A stretch of 64,000 nt of DNA from Sweltsa coloradensis (Eukaryota; Arthropoda; Insecta; Plecoptera; Chloroperlidae), in assembly GCA_024449915.1 (NCBI GenBank), contig JAMZAV010000310.1, positions 868,001-932,000 of the forward strand, given 5' to 3'. A program made the translations under genes and the position numbers. Of this stretch, positions 11,518-24,533 are shown piece by piece (positions within the stretch are counted from its first letter, which is position 1; each line of letters starts with the position of its first letter). The notes beneath the pieces were generated by a model. It saw only the letters and a program-made list of their open reading frames with translations. It was not told the DNA's origin and did no database searches.

Positions 11518-11557
11518 ATTCTGTTGCACGTGGGATTGGTCCCATGTGCAACAAAAT
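11518..11557. repeat. Strong 40-nt hairpin (14-bp stem plus 3 outer pairs, 4-nt loop)
   Basis: TGTTGCACGTGGGA at 11522-11535, loop TTGG at 11536-11539, then TCCCATGTGCAACA at 11540-11553. The stem is perfect except for one G-T wobble position; after one mismatch, three further pairs extend it to 11518 and 11557. It is too short for a usual pre-miRNA. It could be a foldback remnant or a cruciform-prone site. Confidence 0.6.
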
Positions 11558-13719
11558 GACATTGGGGAAGAAACATTAGACAGACAAATCGGCGTAAAAT
11601 ATGTTTTTTTAGTAAAAAATACTAATTGTCATATAATTCGGCATAATGTTATATTCAAAAACTGACTTAACGGTTGTATACCTTTTTCATCATGCGTAGT
11701 TATTTCAATACGCTTTTTGCAGACGACAAGGATGATCTGTTCATCATACAACACCCCCTATTGGTTGGTACTTCAGGCATTAGAAGCGGCCAGCGATATA
11801 ATAAGCCCCTAGTTGCAGGGCTTCATCATGATGTGGTTTCCATGGAGCTAGAGGTTCGGGGCAGGCTCGAGAGTTTTAGCCGTATTAATACCAACACACG
11901 GTGTTAGTGGTTAATGTAATAAGTAAGTGTATTGCTACGTAGGCTCATGTTTATGTAGCGGCCGACATCTTGGCTTTATCGATAATATCTCCGTCATCAT
12001 ATGGTGCAGAACAAAAGATGTGAGAGTTTACTTTTTATATGGGCTTTTGGTGATTGGTTTTGTGCGGGGAAATTGTTATCGTATCCTGTGTTATCTTTTG
12101 TGCTCAAAGGTTTTATCGTGTTATAAACGTTACGGCGTCATTTATGAGCGCTTCTCGTCCACGTATCACGCAGTGTATTTAACCTTCTGGGATGTTGTAA
12201 TCCTAGAACCAGAAGTTTCAACACTTTAAACAAGTGAAATAAGTTCTTATCAACACGCGATCAAACCACATTAATTCAAAACTGTTTCTTACCATTGTGG
12301 TGCCCGTAATAAGCATCACGTTTTGTTTGCTGCTGTCATAACAAAGCCAAGTACTAGGACCACTTCCATTATTACAAAACATTACGTGTTCAGGAAATGT
12401 ATGTCTGTTGAAAGGCTTATATTTAAATAGAGATAATGTGCTCGCCTGAATGCCCGCGTACAGCAGCACTGGCACAGCAGGTCGGTCTTTATTAATCGGT
12501 CTCCCTTCGCCAACACCCGCACAGTATGTGCACGTTTTACTAATTCGTTGCTGGGTTAACCCTACCCCGACGATGCGGTCCACGCTGCCTTCAAAGCACC
12601 GACCTGACTAGTCCACGATTCTGGATTGTAAATCATTATAGCCGTTTTATCAGTTTTTCATCACTCACCTGTTTGGCGTACAAACTGCATTTTTAAAACC
12701 AAAATCACATTTTGTCGTTGGCCTATATTGGCATGACTTATAAATCGCGTTGCATATTTCAGATGCTCTCCCCGACCCCGCATGAATACGGTATCTTGGT
12801 GGTTGTGTAGCGTGCACGTTGTATACGGACGCGCCTAAATGTTGAATGGAGCGGGTAAACACTGCTTTAGTATGTATCAATATTGACCATTGCAGGAGAT
12901 TGGCTCTTCAGGACCAGCATTGTGTGGGCGCGCTGGAGTCTAGAGTGCAGTTTACCATTCAACGAGCTAATCTAAATCACGGTGGGAACGATGGTCGGGA
13001 CCGATTTATCGCAGCTTCAAACTACCGTATTAGTTAATTAAAGCGACAATTTAACTGGCTACAACACGTAAGTTATGGCTAGGTGTGGATTTGATTATCG
13101 AGGATGTTTATATGGAGAGCGTGTGTCTGCGATTAACGTCGTACTCAACGTGTCATCTGCGTTAATTTACCGCAGGCAAGTCGATACATTCACGACACGT
13201 TGTCGAGAAGATGTGACCGGAATTGTGCGTGGGGTTAGCAGATAATCTCTCAATTTGACGTTCTGTGGGTGAACCTAATTCATTTGTTTCTAGTTTCAAG
13301 TTGGGCAACAAGTCGGAATGTGCGTTCGGTTTGACAATTGGAGGTTATTTGGGTTTTGAACAGGATTACGCAAATCGTGAAAGGCCTCACAGTTTATTCA
13401 GTGGAACGGATCTAGTTTTGTGTGTGAGTACGGATAGAACTCGTGCCTCTTTCTTCTCTGTGTGTTGACTAGCTGTAGCGGTAAACTATCTGGTTTGCCT
13501 CTAGTTTGTTCGATACACACATGGTTAATTGAGTACGTGGTGTATCCATCACTGTTAGCTCTCTTCAGCAAACCTGCGCATTTTCTTCCGCGCAGCTTGG
13601 TATTGCCATACTGTTTAAAAATAAACATTTATTCGTCGAAATTGCTTTTATTTTGCATTTCCATTCCAAATTATTTTCAACCCCTATCTTCTTCTTAAGT
13701 TATAATTTAATAATATGTA

Positions 13720-13756
13720 TTCACTATTTTTGCTTTCATATTATCTTTCTCTATAG
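13720..13756 (+). other. Isolated strong 3' splice-site-like sequence
   Basis: A pyrimidine-rich stretch ending TATCTTTCTCTATAG at 13756 resembles a good acceptor. No clear donor or conserved open frame follows within the next 150 nt, so no exon is proposed. Confidence 0.15.
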
Positions 13757-16700
13757 GCTACGAATAACATCGTACAACCAATGTAACTCTAGTTGTTAAC
13801 ATATCGGCGTGTTGGTGGATGAGTGGAGGGATTTGAGTACCGTGGGAAGAAAACTATAAATTCTCCAGCTTACTATTTCTATGTTGTATGAAGGTGTATG
13901 TACTATGTACCGTCTCGTAAAGTAATCTTCAGTTCTGCCAGTTGTATGTTCTACTTGAATCTAGAAGAATAAGAATAAGAAGAATTTTCCGTCGGTTGAA
14001 GCTCAACCGGAAATGGAATCTTTCACGGAGGAAAACAAAGATTAGGCGGCTTCCAATCTGTCGAAACATTGATGGATAGCCACAGCCTTATTTCTATCTA
14101 GGTCGTGTCTACGGTTAACGGTAAGCCTTAACAATCATTTGCTCGAATTGTGGTTAAAGACACGTGTGTTAGACCGTGGATTATTTTGGAATCTAAACCT
14201 TTAGCTTTGGCTTCGACGATTTGTGTATCCATAGTTTACTAATTGATCACAGACTGGTGGAATATTATTACACTTCAGTTTTGCCAATTTAATTTTAGGT
14301 ATAATTAAATTAATGTAAGCCTTCAGTTTTGTGCTAACTGTCACTGATATTACTTGGCTCGGATTTGAGCAATTGCAATAATTGACGAATCCATGCTTAT
14401 ACCTTCTATCTTTTCTTAATTTCTACAATACATTATGCGTTTAAATGTTGCGTACAGAGAAAGATGTATATTTATATCCCCCCCAAATACAAAAATTTGG
14501 AAAAAAAAAACGGCAGCCAAGCTCTCCTTCCAAAGTCTTCGGCTGTGAATGCTGTGAGATAAAGAAGTTGAGCCAAGCAAGCATTTCATTCTTTCTCCCT
14601 AGTTTCGCATTGAAAAGAAGTAAGATCATTTCGCCTGTTGACGAGCGCCAAGCCAATCATTTTCGTGGTAAAAAAAGTAAAAATTTTAAAACTCAAAATC
14701 TAAAAAATTACTTGGCCATTGAATTTGGTTCATTACGAGAACTCTTCCTCTCTTCACACATCTATGAAAGCCGCCTATAAAGACCATCCCTTAAAATAAG
14801 TTCAACACCGTCTCCCCCACAACCCAAACACATGCCCCTGCAACCCATTATGAAACATGCCACTCTACTCCTGGTGCAATTAATTGGCAACTCTTTTCAC
14901 CTTTAATGCCTTGATTGATAGTACTCAACGCCCTTGGCGGTAATCCCCACTCCACACGGGACTGTGACGGAAGCTCGCATCATTTAAAGTTGTCTGGGCT
15001 CGACCTGCGAGTGAAGAATGCATTGAACATTCCTGTGCGAAAAGTTCCTGACCAATAGGCGTAGTTTGTATCTCTCCCTTGGGGAAGGTAGGGAGTGGAC
15101 GTCACGTCACGGCAGTAAAACTGTAAGCTGTGTTATTAACGAAAAAACTGTTGTTTGGAAGGATGCCACTTTTTCAAACTGGCCTATTGGAAAAACACTT
15201 GTCGTTTGAGGCGCGGTACTTCCGAAAACCCAAACAAATGCCACTTCTGTGAACTGCAAACATATTGTAACGATACCCTCTCAAACCTACCATCGCCTAA
15301 TGGCTGCATTGGAGTGTTTGTCATGTGTGGAATGTCGATGTTCTTCATATATATGGAGACTTGTAGCTTGCCAAAATCTTACTTTGAAAGCAGAGTACTT
15401 TGGTTCAAGACTTTTCACTCCGCAAACTCGTTACTTAGTAACGTGTTCCACTTTAAATGTCTGCAATACGTTCTTTAACTCTTTGAAATTCCTTTCACAA
15501 TCTTTGAGACTTTTCAAAAGTATCTTATCTAGACTGTGCTTAAATAATATAATTCTTTTTTTTTCTGTCAGAACACTATACTATCTTTTCAACTAATTGC
15601 CAACCTTTGAGATTTGTCCCAACATTTTAATGCTCGTTCCAAATCCACGTCACGTTATAAGTGTACCATACACCCGTTTACCTTGTAAAGTGCTGGAGAA
15701 AGACTTGGTAATAAGTCACTATGGCTGCCAAGACAATGTGCTACATTTCTCAGGGGGTTGTAATACACGTAATACTCAACTGTTGTAGAAAACATATTTC
15801 TGTTGAACGCGGTTTACGAATGACAGTATATTACTTGAGCAATAATATAAAATAGACATTATGAAGGCCTACGCACTCCACAACTTGTAATCAATACCTG
15901 ATACTATCCATGTAACTATACTTCTTATAGTGTCCAACTTTTATAAACGCGCTGTATTTAACAACATTTTTGACACATTGGATCTTTTTTGTAGGATCAT
16001 CTTAATCATAGCATTTATTTTGTCCTCTTGTTTTATCAAAACTCGCAGTAGAGACGCGATGAAAAACAGAACTTTTAAAACGAAACAATTATTAAGACAA
16101 CCAGTATCGCATGTGTGCCTTACGATGCGTGTGCAAGCGTACGTCATCATATGAATTCATAACGTTTTTGTGTAGTGGACACACTGACACGCCCAGCTGG
16201 TAGTATAGTTCCCGTCGCACAAAAAGCGCGGCCAGGCGAAAGTACACTCTATACATTACGTTTGACTTATCTTTTCTAGAGATAACTCCAAAGCACTTGC
16301 TCGTGGTATTCTTCATTCAAGGCACTACTTGAAGCGAAATGTATCGTGTATTATACGTGTGTAATCTTCGTTTTATTTATTGTCGTCCTTTGTTACACAG
16401 CTTTTATAACTGAATGTGATGGATGTTAATACGCTAATTAGCTTGATATGAAATCGTTCTCGTTGTCTGCGTGCAATCAGTTTATATTCTTTCCCAATTT
16501 GCGCATTTACCCTTTTTGCATTATTGCACTAGAAAAATCTACTCCGTTTCGCTGTGAAAACTATTTTATTAGTTTGTAATCATCAGTTATGTGACTTAGT
16601 GCGGTCAAACTCTGAATACGAATATTTTTTATATATTGTATATTTGTACATGCACAAGCCTAATTGCCTCTAGGGGCTGCCGTTTGAAAGTTCGCCTCGT

Positions 16701-19700
16701 TAATGGACTGTAGGAAGTTGCTAGCCGTTCGTTGTATGTGGACATGTACGTGCAAAAGGCAAAGGGCTATTTTGCTTTGAATTATTTTATTTTCAATAAT
16801 AAAGTAACTACGAAAACTGTGAGTGACTCTTTGATGCAGGCAAGGGTCGTTTTCTGTTTTGATACAAGACTATTTCAATTCTAAGGATTCTACATCGGAT
16901 ACGAATTCATCCATTTTCCTCCGTGCTGTCTGTTTCATTGTGTCTCACTGATAGAACTTTACTCATATTCGTGAGTAGAAAAATATATCTGAAAAGGTGC
17001 GTTGTTAAGGGTTTGCAATGAGCTTTTACAGTTATCTAAAACGTAAGATTATAAATAATTATTACGTTACAATTCTAACAATCAGCTAGTTTGGGGATTG
17101 CAGGAGACTATCTCGTAGTGTTAATCCAAACTTTAGGTTACGAACCGTCTGTTTGGGAGTTGTTTCTTGACGCACACGTCGGGCGAAATCAAGTCTGCGC
17201 TTTACCTTACTGTTCTCATAGTGAGACATGTTCTACTTTAGATTTTAATAACAAAACCAACATGAAACCCCGAGTAGTTACAGTGTTTGCTTACTGTGGT
17301 ATTTCACTAATCTTTGCGCGCAACTTCTCCAAACTACTCAGCTCCAGACGAAACACTCACAAAGTATTATTGAATCCCAAGCAGATGCCCGATCATCGCT
17401 AACCGAACATAACTACTCGAGGCGAGTCGTGTTCGAAACTATAGCCAACAGCTAGTTTGTATCAAACTATCTTGCAACGTACACAGTTACATTACGGTTC
17501 CTGTATTTGCTGGTTATAAACTTACCAAGCTACACTCGCAATCACCTGGCATCTAACTTGTCTAGAGCTATCTTAGAAGCTAATGGCGTGTTGCCTCTTT
17601 ATACTCGTATAGTAGAGTAGCGTTTACAGTTGGCATTTACTCTATTTTCATTCAAGGTTATCGTTAGTAGTTATCGTATTTTATTTGCCATTCTAGTATT
17701 TATTAACGTTCATAGTTTCCTTATAAAGTTTGTGTATTTGCTGGAATTGAATTAATCGGGTTACATTTGTAGATGCCCTTAACGCTATAACAGATACGGT
17801 GCTGTACGTTAACTTATACATAGTAGTGTAAAACCGTTTCCTTTGCACTCTTTGTATTTAAAGCATTTGCAGCGTGTAGTTTTGTCGAGTTTTGTTACAG
17901 TTGCTCGCATTTACCTTATCTATGCGCGTTCACTGAACGTTGCCCCCCGCCTTTTTTGTACCAAACTTTGTATTCGTTGGTAGCATTCACAGTTACTTTG
18001 TACAAGAGGGGTATTTTTTGGCATGTTATTTCGTCTATTGAGCTTATAAATTATGAAACATCCAACAATAATTTTCTCTGCAAAACTAGTTCAACAAGAT
18101 ACATTGAGAACTCGATCCTCTCATGTCTATACTTGATGACCCCTTGCTTTTATCTTACGTAGTAGTTTGCGCAGAGAACCCCGTCTTTAGAACGTAATGT
18201 CATTGAGTAACTAGAAACGAGACGGTTTTTATGGATCGTTCACAAGAACTGTAAAAATAATAAGACTTTCCTTAGACGAATACGCGAACGATGAATGAAA
18301 AGATCATGTATCGTAACATCTTTAAAAGCTTTGCAAGTGTTTCCATCAATTGAAACGGTGTCATAGTTTACCCTAAATCAATGCTGTAGCTTACAGGAAC
18401 TTACAATATTAATTTATCTGCCAATCGTAAATTTGTGGTTAATATTGAATACATTCCAGAACTGAAAGAAGAAGCACGACCGGGGGACTTTTATAATTTC
18501 AGGATTGTATGAATTATTATCAATTCCACCTACCAGAGTGTTTCCCAGTATCCAAATCGAGAAATAACTGTGGTTAGTTTGAATTCGTTATCAGATGTGA
18601 CATTTGGCAATATGTAATTTAACTTGTATTAAATATACCACAATATGTAGATTAAATAATACCCTTGTTATTTAAATTTCTCGGTATTTCATGTATTTTT
18701 TGAGTAATTATTACACTCGACGCCTTTCATGTACGGTTATTTCAGTTTTTTGTCTGTCTGTCCGTGTTTATAGGTCACCCAGAGTGTCAGAGCGACGCGA
18801 TTAGTAGCATGCCAAGTATTGCCTCCAAGTACTTTTATCGCGGGCTTATGTGATAATATTATGAATTAGCTTCTCTGCCAGTGACCAGTGATGCATTGCC
18901 CCAGTGTTCATCCGAACTGTGTGCTCTTGTTGTTTTTATATTGGCTGGTGGCTGTACAGTGGCATACTTCGGTCGAGGGTCTGTTGATGCCCGGATGTGT
19001 GAGGAGATGTCGCGCGTGAGGAACGGCCTATCTGATGGCCGCGCCCCTGACCCATCTATCGCATTACAAACATTACCTACAACCAATCTCTGGTCAGCCA
19101 ACCAATCGTGCGACACTCCGAACGATTTCATTTTATTTATTTTTGCTCGTAAAACTCGGGAAATAGTTTTTCTACGGAGCGGTAACAATAATAAAGATAA
19201 CTGTAAATAAAGGGTTGAAATCGTGATGCTTCATAAATATTGCCCATCGTGACAGCGACAATAAAACGAACTGCTCTTATAGGAATACGCGGTAGTTTTT
19301 CAGGAGTTCAAGCTCGGTCAGCCGTCGTTAGCACACGCCCGACGTCCTAACACCCCCTCATCCCCTCACACTGCAACAGCTACGAACGCAGAGCTAAATG
19401 GAATCCTTCCAATCGGGATGCTCCTCGACGTGTTCGTAATTATGAGTTAACAGGCTTCTAGCGATTTATTTACCCTCGAGTTTTTCCTTTTCTGTTTCTT
19501 TGTTGACTTTGTCGTGCACATAGCCAGTGCCTGAAGCGATTTGATGTTCCTTTGTGAATAATGGCGGTTGTTTTTTACTTGCTCACTTAGCGCCATCTCG
19601 AAAAGTTGTTTACAGATAGATAAACACTTTTAACTGTCACTAGGCTAAACTTCACAGATGATTGCAGTTTTATACGTCATGGCCATAAAGTTTCTAATGG

Positions 19701-20195
19701 GTAAAAACTCTTTCGTATGTTTCCGCTTCTAAATGAAGTTTTCAATATAACACACTTAAAACTCGCTTAAACGTGCGACGAATGTATTTCAACGCGGGTG
19801 GGTTTTGTAGTTTTTTGTTTAGGTATTACCTGCCGTGTAAACAGACTTAACATTAAGCTTACTTCCACTCGACTACCTTGTGGAGTAAGTAACAAAATAA
19901 AACGTCCCGTTCATTGTTAATCGCGATGTGTGCATAGATGTTGTCCTATTTGTTCCGACCTCGTTGTGCAAGACTATAATGCTCGCTTCACAGCGCTTCG
20001 CTTCCTGTGTTCTCGGGTTATAAGTTTCGTACACTCCATTGCGTATTACGTGCTAAACCCGACGTCCTGCGTGTCGTAAATGAAAAATATAAATTACGAT
20101 TTATAGGGAAATATCCCATTACCACAAATATAGATCACATTAATAGGTTTCTGTCGAGTGGCCATTATCCTAGCAGTTGGTATCGTCTGAGCTCA

Positions 20196-20420
20196 TTAGA
20201 CGTCAGCTTCGTCGTCGTCTCCGGTCGGAGTGAGCGAGCGCCGTGGCAACGCGGACGCGGGCGCACAGCGCGCCGAGCCGAGCCGAGGCCAGGCGTCGTG
20301 ACGCCGGACGGACACAGACACACACGGGCGTGCTCTGGGCGTGTGACCACCGGTGTACCGTCTAGTCCCGCGAGTTACCTACACGTGTGCATAGAACAGA
20401 CGACCGTTTCGAGTGGCACG
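20196..20420. promoter_or_regulatory. CpG-dense, G+C-rich island (possible promoter or first exon)
   Basis: About 200 bp are dense in CpG (for example CGTGGCAACGCGGACGCGGG near 20240-20260), in sharp contrast with the A+T-rich flanks. An open frame of about 157 codons (20007-20480, +) and one of 61 codons on the other strand cross it, which is what G+C-rich DNA produces by chance. It is followed within 300 bp by a minisatellite and a GA tract, a neighbourhood often seen at insect promoters. I see no convincing TATA box, initiator or donor site. Confidence 0.25.
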
Positions 20421-20586
20421 AGGCATGCGCGAATAACAATGGAGTGGTGGTGCTTGCGAAGGCAGAAAAATAGTTTTTGATTTTGAGTTGATTTGATTTG
20501 AAGTTGTTTTAAGTGGACGTTGTTTGCTGACGGATATTGGATTAATTCAATGGAAAAATTAAAATGTAATGTATACTGAAGCAGAC

Positions 20587-20740
20587 GAGTGCGACTGTGT
20601 TTGAGTGCAAGTGTGTTTGAGTGCAAGTGTGTTTGAGTGCGACTGTGTTTGAGTGCAAGTGTGTTTGAGTGCAAGTGTGTTTGAGTGAGAGAGAGAGAGA
20701 GAGAGAGAGCATGCGAAACACAGAGAGAAGGAGAGAGAGT
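20587..20740. repeat. 16-bp minisatellite with A-B-B-A-B-B order, running into a GA tract
   Basis: Six 16-bp units run from 20587 to 20682. Unit A is GAGTGCGACTGTGTTT and unit B is GAGTGCAAGTGTGTTT, in the order A,B,B,A,B,B, so the higher-order period is 48 bp. The last GAGTG runs directly into a GA repeat to about 20709, with further AGAG-rich sequence to about 20740. The apparent minus-strand protein repeat here is a by-product. Confidence 0.9.
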
Positions 20741-21956
20741 GTAATTAGGGTACTAGGCGCATGTCCCGAAGGACGATGATAACGAACGAATTTCGTAATT
20801 ACAAAATGTGATAGTTGGCTGTCATGTAGTTTTCTGATTTTATTTTACGTGGTTGATGATTTTAAATTTATTTGATCGAGTTTCCTATGTCAGTAAATAA
20901 ACGGGGAAAAATGTTCGCCAGAATTTATTATTGCAGCATGTTGAAAACAGACGTGAAAGTTCTGTTGACGACAGCATTAATTTATTTTGATATTCATTTA
21001 CTCAAGTTCTTGAAGTAAGAAAATTTTCATTACGCCAGTCTTTCTACTACTGCTTCGAACTTCATTGTCAACGGTGACGCTCAGAAAGTTTGACAGGACG
21101 GTGCATTAGTCGTTCCATCGAATTAAAAACTCGTTATTTACGATCGTTTACTTTTTGCTGATAGCCATGCAAATGTACTATGATCGCTGTTCTAGATGCA
21201 TATCTAAATCGCATCTCATTGTATCCTGCTTGCATGATGTTATAAAGGACGATTACAAGTGAACATGTCTAATATGAAAGACTCGTCGAGTGTGAGAGCA
21301 ATATGTTTTGGAGCTAAACAGTCTCTATGGACAGACGCGAGTGTTGCAATGCCGACTCACCAGGTGGTCAAGAGGTTAGGCCGCGTGTCCGGCAAATGGC
21401 GGACCAGGGATCAAGCACCGGTTGGGATTGGATTTGAACTTGACTTCCACCCCTTATTTTTATGAATCTTGTTTGCTTTGTTCTTTTGGTCTCATTCTCA
21501 TTGAATTGAGTTGTTTTTGCAACGTGTCTCGATCCTTAAGGCAGTCTCTACACTGCGCATCAAAACAATTTAGAATAGTCTCAAAAGAGGTTAGGTTTCT
21601 AGAGTGGAATTGTGGGTTGGGGGTGTGGGCTTGTTTGTATGCGATATTGTTTATTTTCCTTTGACAACGGATATCAATCCATAAGTGCCAACTACACGGA
21701 CTTAAAAGGTACACATTGGCACATTAAAAAGTAATACTAAGATATTAAACAAATTATTAAATATATATATAAAATGCCTAGTGAAAATATTGATCTGTCA
21801 TAAGATTGCCATAATGGGTAACTGGCATAATAAACTGGTTTCTGTTTTTAGTTTCATATTATTGATTTAAATTTTTATATCCCTGGCCGATAGTTTGTTG
21901 TACGTGTCTTGAATTTGGTTGATTGATAATACATACTAACATTCAAGTTGTGTGGT
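20741..21956. other. No gene recognised
   Basis: A+T-rich spacer with short open frames (up to 84 codons) on both strands that show no recognisable family. Confidence 0.5.
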
Positions 21957-22340
21957 TCGTTGGTCTCGTGGCTAGAAGCTCTGTTTCCAATGCAGAAGGT
22001 CCAGGGTTCGATTCCCGGAATAGGCAGAAGTTTTTTTAACTTCTATTTTGAATGTGGACTTCAGTTCCTCAGTTCTCAGTTGAGGAGGCACATAATCACA
22101 TTCATTCTAAGGTTATTTCGAAACAGCCTGCTTGATTCTGGCGCTGTCCGCGGGTGGAATCGTGCCCATTAGATTGATCGGAGTTCCAACTTAAATATTC
22201 CGGTCTCTAGTTGGTCATTGTTCGCTCTTCGCCTACAACTACAGGGTTGGCTTGGTCGGCTTTAAATTTAATGTCCCCCACTGAAAATCAGTTTTGTGTT
22301 GCTTATGTTATGCTTTAAATACGAATTAATCAATAAATTA
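21957..22340 (+). mobile_element. tRNA-derived SINE, second copy (diverged)
   Basis: The head matches the copy at 8530: box-A-like GGTCTCGTGGCTAGA at 21962-21976, an anticodon arm TCTGT-TTCCAAT-GCAGA, and a perfect box B GGTTCGATTCC at 22005-22015. The same CAGAAGTT(T)n hairpin follows. The body shares blocks such as CTTGATTCTGGCG, AGGGTTGGCTTGGTCG and CCCCCACTGAAAATCAGTT, with many substitutions and small indels elsewhere. The tail is A+T-rich rather than a clean (TTTA)n, consistent with an older insertion. Confidence 0.8.
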
Positions 22341-24515
22341 AAGTCACAACATGATTTATTGTTCCATTAGCTTGCTCTTTTCGAAAACAGTGTGTCTTTA
22401 AATCACATTTAAAACCAAAATATCAACTTGTTGTGTATCACGTTTCTATGCTATATTTTCCTCCTTCATTAAGAAGTTACCAATCAGATCATCCACATGG
22501 AATCTTACGGTACCTGGTTCATGGTCACGCGTTAAAATCATTTTATGGGTTCAGTTTGTTTCTCTGTCTTGTTCGTTTATCTTAGCGAAGTGTACATTTA
22601 CATTATTGATATTAGTGTTACCGAGTTCTTCGAACTATTTAGGCGCCGCTTGCCAGATAACGTGGTCGTAAAACTATAATGTGGTTTAAACAGAACGAGC
22701 TTTCACACGTTGAAACTAAATTCAACTGTTCAATTCAATATCCACGACGTAAGTGAAAAGGGCTGGGTTTGTACCATCAACTCAGAAAACGTACACACAG
22801 GCACAACTTGAAAGTGAAATAGTTCATTAATCAGAGTCTAGATACAAATATTCGCTTAGTTGTCATGGAAATTCGAGCGCTATGGACATTGTATTTTAAC
22901 TCTATTCAGGTGTGGACAGGGATGTCGAGGGGTTTGAGAGTAAATCGATTAGCCTCTCTGCATGAAACTAAACTAAAGGTTTTCCCTATGGACCTTCATA
23001 GGTGTCAAGAAGGGTTGTGAGCCGTCAGACCTCGACTAACTGCACTGCAGCATGATTCCTTTAGGAATAAGTCAGTTTCGGATGTGGCACGCATGCTCCC
23101 GCGGGCTGGGGGGGGGGGGGCGTTCGCGGTAATGTGACCACAAACGTAAATAGTATCGCGGGCTTCTATCTGGGTCCATCCCCCTCGAGTACCAACACAT
23201 GGAATTTCAAATAACGATACACGGAGAGGTGGGCTACCAAGTATTATGCTTAGCATGGCTAACGGGAAAAACTGGAAAGTGGATTTTCCCGCAAGTCGTG
23301 CAATTCGCTTGCTACGACCGTTTCGCATGGCTAGACTTGAACATAAATAATCAAATTTTGAACGATACCGGAATAATTTTCAAAGTTTCGTAATTGCTGT
23401 ATATGCGCTAAAAGTGCATGGCTTTTATACCCAAATCCCTAATATTACAACATAAAAACATTGTATTGTTTTGAAAATAAAATTGTGAGTACATTCACGG
23501 CTAGAATTTTAATCAAGTATGCAGTAACCCCTTTGTGCCATAATGAAGCAAAAAGTTGTAAAATTTTATGTTCTTCGTCTTCTAAATCGATCCTGCGAGA
23601 TTTAACTGGCTACTTCTGAAACGTTTCGTTGTTGATACTATGCATGAAAAACGAAGAACGCTATAGATGGATAGCTAGAGTCTTGCGCAATCGGAATCTG
23701 TAAACAGCTTCTATCTCCGTGTGAATTGATGGAAACAGCCCCCCCCCCCCTCCGGTTCTTTTTGTCTAGTTTCCCAAGTCTCCCTGAATGAGAGATATGC
23801 CCGGTTGGGCAAAGAGCTTACTGAGGACAAGGAGCAAGATATAACCTATACGGTGACTTGAGTTCTGGGCTTGTCATGCCCTTCCTCTCTCGAAAGTTAT
23901 TTCTGTAAGTTATTCATATATAAAACAAAAAAATATGCTGGCAGTCTGATCAGGATTCGAATTTGTTTTCCGGTCTTGTTCCCGCCAAAACATGTTGACT
24001 GTGCGTTTTCTTTTATTTAAGCGCTTCTCGTGAAACGATGATGAATTGACAGAAGAGCGTTACAGAATCACTGCTTGTGTTTCTACCACAAGCAAGTTGT
24101 CTTAATTTGCAAGAGCCTCGCTCGTACATTAATTTTATGTAAATTTACAGATTGAGAAATTGTGGCTGTCGTACAAATTACCAGAGCCTTCCTCCAAGTC
24201 CCACATCTTGATTGTACTGAGGCTTAATTTCGAGCTAATTTGAAATAGGTTGAATATTTGTTATCAGTATCACTATTTGAACTTATTAAAGTGGATCATA
24301 TCATTATAAAGCCAGTACTGAACGCCTGTTCACTATTTACATTCTCTTTTTCCACTAACGTAAAATGTAAGATCAAAGTTGATCGGGATAATTTTTCGCA
24401 ACTGGTTCTTTTCTATACACACTTATTAATAATATTTTTATGGATTCAAAGCATATGTTCGGCCGATAAATTGGTAAAAATTATTGAATTATTATGTTTC
24501 AATTTACCACTTCGC
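22341..24515. other. No gene recognised; homopolymer runs
   Basis: Apart from a 13-G run (23108-23120) and a 12-C run (23739-23750) nothing is recognised. Open frames reach about 107 codons without any family resemblance. Confidence 0.5.
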
Positions 24516-24533
24516 TACCCGGCACCTCCACCA
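24516..24533 (+). repeat. Isolated copy of the tRNA-Ala 3'-end-like motif
   Basis: TACCCGGCACCTCCACCA followed by AAAT. It differs by one base from the exact motif of array A. Flanking sequence does not match either array. If the motif is a primer-binding site, an LTR element would lie on the minus strand with its 5' LTR at higher coordinates; I did not find the terminal repeats by eye. Confidence 0.6.

Larger units (their letters stand above)
10421..20195. other. No gene recognised; about 9.8 kb of spacer
   Basis: Many open frames of 60-120 codons occur on both strands, none with a recognisable domain, signal peptide pattern of interest or homologous look. Within it are a strong 40-nt hairpin (11518-11557), a good acceptor-like tract ending at 13756, and a small stem at 13993-14009 (CGGTTGA, AGC, TCAACCG). 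I see no rRNA, tRNA or mobile element here. Confidence 0.55.

Noticed and set aside
12665..12880. Minus-strand donor-like site (AAACAG then GTGAGT) near 12670
   Set aside because: No matching acceptor or pyrimidine tract upstream on that strand.
20007..20480. 157-codon open frame through the CpG-rich block
   Set aside because: Stop codons are rare in G+C-rich DNA; the other strand is open there too, and the predicted protein has no family resemblance.
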